Source: Cephalopachus bancanus (Eukaryota > Chordata > Mammalia > Primates > Tarsiidae). Taken from it: 64,000 bases of DNA. How positions within the stretch are numbered: the first letter of the stretch is position 1; each line of letters starts with the position of its first letter. Under the pieces are notes generated by a model, which did not search any database, was not told the DNA's origin, and worked only from the letters and a program-made list of their open reading frames with translations. Below, piece after piece: positions 57,488 through 64,000 of this stretch. The DNA is taken from positions 2,108,001 to 2,172,000 of the forward strand of contig JAPVLO010000007.1 of NCBI GenBank assembly GCA_027257055.1, in the 5' to 3' direction. The position numbers and the translations under genes are program-made.

Positions 57488-59778
57488 GGCAAGCACAAAG
57501 AATTTAAGACTACACATTGCACTGTCTTTTTGTTTTGTTTTGTTTTGAGTTGGAGTCTCACTCTGTTGCCCAGACTGGAGTGCAGTGGCATGCTCCTGGC
57601 CACCACAGCCTCAACCTGCTGGGCTCCAGTGATCCTTCCACCTCAGCCTTCCAAGTAGCCAGAACTATAGGCACATACTACTACACCCAGCTAATTTTTG
57701 ATTTATTGTAGAGACAAGGTCTCACCAAGTTGCCCAGGTAGGTCTCAAACCTGTGAGCTCAGGCAATCCACTCGCCTCAGTCTCCAAAAGTGCTGAGATT
57801 ACAGGCTGAGCCACCAAGCCTGGCCCACATTGCAGTGTTTAAGGAAATAAAATATATGAAACCCCAAACAACTTTGCTAGATGAGTTTTTGCAAAAGGAC
57901 CAAAAACATCCTTCTGCCTAGGTAAGCTATGAGAGTTATCTCAGTCCCTTAAGGAAATATGGTGTATATCCTGTGGGATAGAATGTAAAAATTAGTTCAT
58001 GGGATTCAAAATGGAAGCATTTTTAGCAGCATGTAATTTAAAAAGGAAATTTTCTCTTCCTTTCCCAAAGACATGTTGCAGAGTTGTAAACTGTGGATTC
58101 ATTGGAATGTGTAAAGTTGCATACAAATATAGGTTGATGCTACTCAGTTAAAGGCCTCCACATTATCTGTGTAGCTTCACTCTAAGTAAGAGTTTGGCAT
58201 AGAAGTTATTTAGATTTATTTAAAGCATAGCAAGAAAAAAAATAAACTAAGCAGGTATCTTACATTTGTCACTAACATATGGCAGATGGAACCACCCATT
58301 CAAACAGTTTGCCTTATAAACAAATAAGTCTAATACCATATTCTTTTTCTTTTATTAAACTATGTATGTATTTTGAAGTTAATAAATTACTATTACAAAA
58401 AAAAGGGGATTGACAAATTGCCTTTGAAGGAAGCTGAGAGAAAAATTTAGATGTTCTCAATGACGTTAAAGAGGAAACATAAACGTGCATGTTGGAAGTC
58501 TTTTATCATCATACATAACGGAATGTGGTGTGATAATTGGTGCCAGTTCAAAGAACAAAATGTCACTGGACTCAAGCAAAGTTTAAATCATGCTATTGTG
58601 TTCTCTTGCCACAGAAGTACTACACTAGGCAATTGAGTTCATTAGGCTTAAGGAGAATCACCTGTGTGTTACCTACTTCTGGGCTTAGTTGGAGGCTGTA
58701 TTCTAATAACCTTAGGAAGCCAAAGGTGAAAAAGACAGAAGGAACAAAGATTGACTTAAGGCTCCATGAAGAGATAAAAACTCATGCCCTTTACTCTAAC
58801 TGCAGTTAGAGTATTTATGTTCTTTCAATCATGGAATTAAGTTAGGTAAACCCATAGTATTTATGACTACATATTGCATTGTTTCACAGATGAAAATATG
58901 TGAAACCCCAAACAAAATTGCTAGGTCAATTTGTTAAAAGTACAAATAAAAGCTTCTTCTCCTAGGAAAGCTATGAGGAGCAAAGAGAGTCCCTTATGGA
59001 AACATGGTTTGTATGCTAGAGTGCTCCACTGACAATATACAGCATTAGAATTAAGTAGAAACAACCTGTGTGGTAACTACTTCCGGGCTTTATTGGAGGC
59101 TGTTTCCTAATAGCTTTGGAGGCTGAATCTTGGTCAAAGGTGAAAAATTCTTTAAAAAAAAAAGAATATCACCAAGATGATATTAGGGTTTCTTTAAAAT
59201 AAAGCCAAAAAATAAAAATAAAAACTTAACTAACAAGATTTTCCTGCTTTTGTCACTGAGAATATGAATTTATTCATTGGAACTGTCTGAATTATAACCT
59301 ATTGAGTCTAACACCATACTCATGTTTCCCTTAACTAATTATTTATTTACTTATGTATTTGAAAGTAAATATAAGGAATGGAGTTTGCCAAATTGTCTTT
59401 GAATGAAATTGGAAGAAATCCTTAGATGTTCTCAGTAGTGTTTAAGTGAAAACAGACACATGCATGTTGGCAGACACTAGGTGAAAAAATAAAAAATGGT
59501 CAGATAGTTTTTGTCAGCTCAGGGAACACAGCATGATAAAATTCCATCTAAGTCAAAAAAAACCTGCTTATCATTAGGTTTTTTGATCATTTAATTTTTA
59601 AATCATTTTTTAATCATTAGAACATTAGGCTTAAGAGGAAACACCTGTGTTTTACCTTCTTCTGTGCTTAATTGGAGGTTGTTTCCTAATTGCCTCAGGA
59701 ACCTAGGTCAAAGGTCAAAGAGTCAGAATGAAGGAAGACAGGCTGAAGGTTCCGAGAAGAGTTAAAAACTAAAGCCTG
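57488..59778 (-). repeat. Inverted units C12 (rest), B13 and A13 (partial), end of the array
   Basis: C12 resumes at the ERV2 TSD and ends near 57,970 (with an Alu inside). B13 is about 57971-59016. A13 starts at about 59017 and is cut at about 59,778, about 760 bp in. No further array sequence is seen to the window end. Confidence 0.8.
57526..57825 (-). mobile_element. Dimeric Alu in unit C12, - strand
   Basis: A full-length Alu in reverse orientation, starting with a T-rich tail ('tttttgttttgttttgtttt') and ending with 'ccaagcctggcc'. A 13-bp TSD is at 57513-57525 and 57826-57838, with one mismatch. More diverged from the other Alus than they are from each other. Confidence 0.95.
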
Positions 59779-60490
59779 TGGTTCCAGGGAAGATGGTGGC
59801 TGAGCCAGTTGGACTATGTGAGTCCCTGTGAGTGAATGTATGGAGAATTTTGTGTACGTGCTGGAGTTGGAGAGCGAGTGGGCATGTCAGTGACTGACTG
59901 AGTGAGGGTTAGAGAGCTGGTGGCCAGGGCTCTCATGGTGCAGTGGCTGGTGCCACAGCAGTTGGGCTTGGACCCTAGCAATTTCCAAGACACAGAAGCT
60001 GAGCACCATTTTCTTTTTCTTTTCTTTTCTTTTAAATCAACAATCCCTCCCCGGGAAGAAAATGCTGGGAGAGTGTGTCTACGTGGGACTCGTGAGCAAG
60101 TGACCAGGCCCCTGGTGCAACCTCTGGTGCTGCAGCTTCTCTGCTTTGTACCTGGCTCTTCCCAGGTCAAAGAAGTGGAGTGTCATTTTATTAAAAAATG
60201 TACAGACGTTTTCCTTTGAAAAAGCGGTCAAGAGAAACTATCACCCCAGGCTCTTCCTCACCATTGAAGCAGGAGAGACGGTCTGCTCCTGGCTTTGCCT
60301 CACCACTTCAGCACATGGCAGGGTGCTGGCAGGGGCTGTGGAGGGAATCCAGAGGCAAGTTCCCATGAAAGAGGACAAGAGAGGCACCCCACCACCATCT
60401 TGAAGTGAAATGCCTGTAAAATGTATACGTCTGTATAACCTTAATAACCTGTAAAAGCTTGTTAGATATAAGTAATTCTATCTTGTTAAA
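59779..60490. other. Unrecognised non-array segment at the array edge
   Basis: About 0.7 kb of higher-GC sequence that begins with 'ttccagggaagatggtggct', contains a pyrimidine run (60,009-60,034), and ends in an AT-rich stretch 'ttagatataagtaattctat'. It matches neither the array, L1, Alu nor the LTRs in this window. Short open frames on both strands have no recognisable domain. The AAGATGGTGG start recalls the 5' ends of some retroposed elements, but I cannot assign it. Confidence 0.5.
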
Positions 60491-60565
60491 ACCTTCTGGT
60501 GATCCATCCACCTCAGCCTTCCAAGTAGTCAGAACTACAGGTGCACACTAACACACCTGGCTAAT
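60491..60565 (-). mobile_element. Alu right-arm fragment, - strand
   Basis: Reverse complement of an Alu right arm ('cacctcagccttccaagtag', 'cacctggctaatttttt'). It lacks the expected tail at its left end. Confidence 0.8.
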
Positions 60566-60569
60566 TTTT

Positions 60570-61021
60570 TTTCTCTTTTAATTTTTTTTTAAATTGTGGG
60601 GTACAATTCAGGGTTAGGTATGCAAATATTCATTGTGCAGGTACCCTTATTGATGAGGTGTGCCCCCTCTTTCCCAGGAAGTTATCAACTACTGTCAATC
60701 CCACCACCCACCAACCCCTCTCCCACAGTTTCCCTCTACTTCCAATCCTTTTATTATAGTAATATGGTAGTTGTTCAAGGACAACTTATGAGTGAGAACA
60801 TGTCACACTCAGCTCTTTGTTTCTGTGAGAGAGATCACTCAGTATTATAAGCTCTAATTCCATCCAGGTTGCTGCAAAGTTCATGATTTTGTTCTTCTTT
60901 ATGACTGCATAATATTCTATTGTGTATATGTACCACATTTTTTAAGTCCAGTCCTTTTTGATGGCAGCATGGCTGGTTCCATGTTCTTGACATTGTGAAC
61001 AATGCTATGATAAACATACAT
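60570..61021 (-). mobile_element. L1 3'-end fragment (L1-e), - strand
   Basis: The 3' UTR and end of ORF2 of a diverged L1 ('aattgtggggtacaattcag' onward; 'ATTCTATTGTGTATATGTAC' region at about 60,910-60,930). It stops abruptly at 61,021 against an Alu piece on the other strand. Confidence 0.85.
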
Positions 61022-61116
61022 GAGGCCAGTAGGTCGACACTGGGATGACTGTGAGTGGGCCACTGCACTCCAGCCTGGGCAACAGAGTAAGAATCCAACT
61101 CAAAAAGAAAAAAAGA
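61022..61116 (+). mobile_element. Alu right-arm end, + strand
   Basis: Contains 'ccactgcactccagcctggg' and 'caacagagtaagaatccaac', then an A-rich tail. It supplies the part of the right arm that the fragment at 60491-60565 lacks, in the opposite orientation. Confidence 0.88.
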
Positions 61117-61584
61117 TGTCAATGGAAAATTTGGTGTTAATATATTAGGAGAGAATATTATTAACTTAATGTTGCAGATGTTTAGAGCAGGAAAAGCTCT
61201 CACAAGTCACCTGTTGCAACTCCCACATCCTCCACCTGAACCTTGGAAGCATTCCTTGCCCATTCACTGATGCCTGCAGCTCCTGTCCCATGAGACATTA
61301 TCTTCTTCCATCCCAGCATGGTTTTCCAGGAATAGCTCTGTGACCCAGACTTTGCTTCTTACAGCCTACTCAAGGTGTTTCTCTGGACCAGACCCCAGTT
61401 GGTGGGGCAGCTGCAGGGAGTGAAGCTAGGGACTGTTTGGGGCTATTTGTCCCTGGGCTGTGTAGAGGGAGCCACTCAGAGAATGGAGCTGATGAACTGA
61501 AAGGAAGGAGAGGTAAAAACCACCTTTTCTCTTTCTCCAGAGCCTCAGGGAAATAGACACAAGCCAATAAATTGCTCCTTCTGC
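61117..61584. other. Non-array stretch, possibly part of an old LTR
   Basis: No reading frame or known repeat that I can name with confidence. The end ('caagccaataaattgctcc') has the look of an LTR polyadenylation region on the + strand, and the GC content is higher than in the array. No paired LTR is visible. Confidence 0.35.
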
Positions 61585-61620
61585 CTAAAAATAAAAATAA
61601 AATAAAATAATAAAATAAAA
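61585..61620 (+). repeat. (AAAAT)n simple repeat
   Basis: 'aaaaataaaaataaaataaa' and following copies, directly before the 5' end of an L1. Confidence 0.9.
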
Positions 61621-61638
61621 CTTTCTGGGTTTGTTCCG

Positions 61639-64000
61639 GTAAGATGGCAATGGCATAGGTGGAACTGTGAGATTCTCCGAATTTGAGTTCCCAAAAGACT
61701 CTTATTTTCCTTCCCCCACCTCCCCTGCCCACCACCAGCCACAGCAGTCTGAGCTCGGAGACCCTCAGTCCCACACAAGGCTAGCTATTGTGGCACCCCC
61801 AGCTGCTGCTGCTCTACTATAGGCACTCCGGCTCCAGCCATGCATAGATCCCAGCTCCCTCCCCAGCTATAATATCTCACCTGGTGCCAAGCCACCACCT
61901 GTGGAGGCCCTTGGATACCGCCTTGTGGAGATCTGGTTTCCCTTGCTGGCTAAACGGATCTGCCCAGCACTCAACTGCTACCAGCTCCCACCCTGACTAG
62001 GCTCCCAGCCAAGTGGCCTGGTGCTTTCTCCTCAGAGCTCCAGCTCCCCACCCTGGGTTCTGGGTCCCCACCCAGCCCTATTTCAAGCTGCTGTCACCCA
62101 GGGAGGCTCTAGGGGCCCACCCCTCAGAAATACCAGCTCCATTTCTGGCTGAAGTGCCTGTGCAGGGCTCAAAGATGCTGTCACCACTCACCACCTACCC
62201 TTTGGAACTCCAGTCCCACTCTGGCTGAGGCACTCAGCATGTGACCCCATGGTTGTGTAAGGGAACAGTATATCTTAAGGAAGTGCTGATCAGCTGCTCT
62301 CAGCTCTCACCTCCAGAAGAGGGAACTCCCAGTTCCCTCCTCCACCCCAGGCTGCTGGTGGCATACCAGATCCAGCACCCAGCTGTGCCACTGATCCCTG
62401 GTACCTCACATGCCACCACAGCCCATCATAGTGGATCGCCCAAGGACCCAGATGAGCAGAGAGAAAGGACAGGTGGAGAAAAAGGATCTACAAAGAGGAG
62501 CTGCCCACCTTGGCCATTTTCCAGGCAGAGATTTGCATTGTCCTTCCCACCTACAAGCAGCCTCCACCTTGGTTTCTAAGGTAACATCGCTAAACAGGAG
62601 ACAAAAGCCCCTCCCCTACATTGAATCAGATACAGGCAACTCAGTGTTGCAGACCTCTCAGGCAGCAAGCTAAGGAACAAACCCAAGCTGGGAGTAAATC
62701 TATCTGCCTGCAATTAAGGCAAAGAGGAGAGGCTAGAGATCAGAGCTCAAGAGACTTTAGACACTCAGGAAAGATTCCAGAGCTCATCTGGTTTCTTATT
62801 TTGACTTTTGATTTTATCGTTTTGACTGTTTGTTTTGCTCACTTTTGTTTGCTTTTTTATTTAGACTACCTGTTTGTGTTGGGGAAAAATACATCAAAAG
62901 GCATGATTTTATTGGACTTTCTTTGTGTGGTAACTGGTATGCTTTAGGGAATTTTGTGTGTGTATCTGTTTTTCACTGTTTTCTGACTTTGAGTCTCTTT
63001 TTAACCCATTAGTTGGTATGTATGTCTGTTTTCCCTCTCACTATTCTCCCTTTCTAACTTCCTCTTGACCCCCCCATCTTCCATTATTTTCCTTTTTCTT
63101 ACCTCCTTTTGTTCCAGGGAACAAACCTACACCCCACTGCATGGACAGATTGTAAGGCAGTGGGAAATAGGTTCTAGTGTGCCCATACACCTGTTGTTGG
63201 ATACCGGGATCAGCAGATAGATTCTGAATCACAACTTCCTCCTCAATTAAACCTAAAAACTGCAAAAAGTACAGCCCCCCGCCCACATTTCAGCCTCACA
63301 AGTGAACAGAGCCAGAGGACCCTCATAAGGAAGAACAGGAGATTGAACAAACAAAGTAAAAGCAATCTCACCTTCCCTGAAAAACAGAATTAAAGAAAGG
63401 GGAGGGAAAGGGGGAGTGACAGAAAAATCTACACAAATGAAGAAAAACCAAAAGAAGAATATGAGTTTCTCCCAGAACCATGGGAGGGCAGGCACTGAGA
63501 AAACTGACTTCGGAATGCAAACAATGAAGAGCCCCAGAATGACTGGTCTCAAACTACAAACCTAGATATCAAGACATTAATGGACAGATTGAAAAGAATT
63601 AATGAGAGACTAGAAGAAACTGGGAAGGAGTTGATAACTGAGATAACAGTAATAAAGAATACTGTGAATGAAATAAATAAAAAGCTGATAAACATGGAAA
63701 GCAGAATTAGCCAAGCAGAAGAAAGAATCTCAGAGCTTGAGGACCAAAATATAGAACTAACCCAAATTGTAAAAAACATAGAAAAGAAGCTTAAAAAGAC
63801 ATAACAAAGTCTTCAAGAGATTAGTGATTACTTCAAGAGAAAGAATATAAGAATAATTGTACACCCTGAAACAGAAAGAGAAACAGAGGCCACCTTGGAA
63901 CAAACATTCCATGTGATTATTGAAGAAAACTTCCCTCATCCCATCAGTGATGTGAAAATTCAAACACAAAAGATTCAGAGAACACCTGCAAGACAACAAA
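61639..64000 (+). mobile_element. L1-f: 5'-complete L1 on the + strand, cut by the window end
   Basis: The 5' UTR starts with 'aagatggcaatggcatagg', homologous to the start of L1-d. About 1.8 kb of 5' UTR contains diverged monomer-like sequence ('gaggctctaggggcccaccc', 'gcctgtgcagggctcaaag') and the equivalent of the region before ORF1 (62,780-63,120). ORF1 begins at 63437. This L1 lies outside the array and is the only one here on the + strand. It is more decayed than L1-a and L1-d. Confidence 0.9.
63437..64000 (+). pseudogene. L1-f ORF1, frameshifted and partial
   Basis: Starts MKKNQKKNMSFSQNHGRAG, homologous to the intact ORF1 copies. A one-base deletion near 63,540 shifts the frame, giving a stop at 63,562. 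The coiled-coil part continues from about 63,580 ('VIKNTVNEINKKL', 'QAEERISELEDQNIE'), with another stop at 63,804. RRM sequence follows in a broken frame to the window end. Confidence 0.88.

Larger units (their letters stand above)
30283..59778 (-). repeat. Inverted arm of the same A-B-C tandem array
   Basis: From about 30,283 the same units appear as reverse complement. Marker regions, read as reverse complement, lie near 31095(A), 32045(C), 33100(B), 34068(A), 35115(C), 36178/36505(B, split by an Alu), 37500(A), 38550(C), 40362(B), 42040(C), 58330(B) and 59300(A). The order A-C-B on the + strand is what an inverted A-B-C array gives. A 14.9-kb provirus splits the arm at 42,577. The arm ends near 59,778 in the middle of an A unit, after the words 'gttaaaaactaaagcc'. 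Confidence 0.9.

Noticed and set aside
59814..60403. Possible exons or a small gene in the segment beyond the array
   Set aside because: No domain, no clear splice pattern and frames open on both strands. Not enough to call a gene.
1..64000. CRISPR arrays, bacterial-type operons, rRNA or tRNA genes
   Set aside because: No short direct repeats with unique spacers and no operon-like gene layout. The tRNA-like matches are only retroviral primer-binding sites and Alu polymerase III boxes.

Overview
The window is primate nuclear DNA with no host protein-coding gene that I can support. Dimeric Alu elements ending in A-rich tails and flanked by target-site duplications (TSDs) make it primate. The Alu and LINE-1 (L1) sequences do not look like the usual human or ape subfamilies, so I suggest a non-anthropoid primate (tarsier or strepsirrhine) as a guess only.

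Bases 1 to about 59,778 are one large tandem-repeat array, broken up by later insertions. The basic unit is about 1 kb and AT-rich. Three diverged versions (called A, B and C here) follow each other in the fixed order A-B-C, giving a higher-order repeat of about 3.0 kb. Units run on the + strand from 1 to about 30,280. There the array flips, and from about 30,283 to 59,778 all units run on the - strand, forming a head-to-head inverted structure. Several units carry internal deletions or are hybrids of two types.

Into this array were inserted: a defective class I endogenous retrovirus (ERV1, 2773-7536); a near-full-length L1 (11844-18194); an L1 3' fragment (about 26717-27347); a solo LTR (27577-28162); an Alu (36186-36498); and a second provirus (ERV2, 42577-57487). 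A further Alu (57526-57825) lies just beyond ERV2. ERV2 contains a nest: a 5'-inverted L1 (46827-55464) that contains a full-length L1 (47207-54132) that contains an Alu (50571-50860). TSDs at almost every step let the order of events be read. Both proviruses have a tRNA-Thr-like primer-binding site, gag and pol remains, a damaged reverse-transcriptase active site and no room for env.

The array ends near 59,778. Beyond it are an unrecognised 0.7-kb segment, an Alu/L1 chimera with a local inversion, an LTR-like stretch, and the 5' end of an L1 on the + strand (from about 61,639) that runs off the window. The only long intact reading frames are two L1 ORF1 genes (320 codons each). Everything else that codes is a broken retroelement gene.
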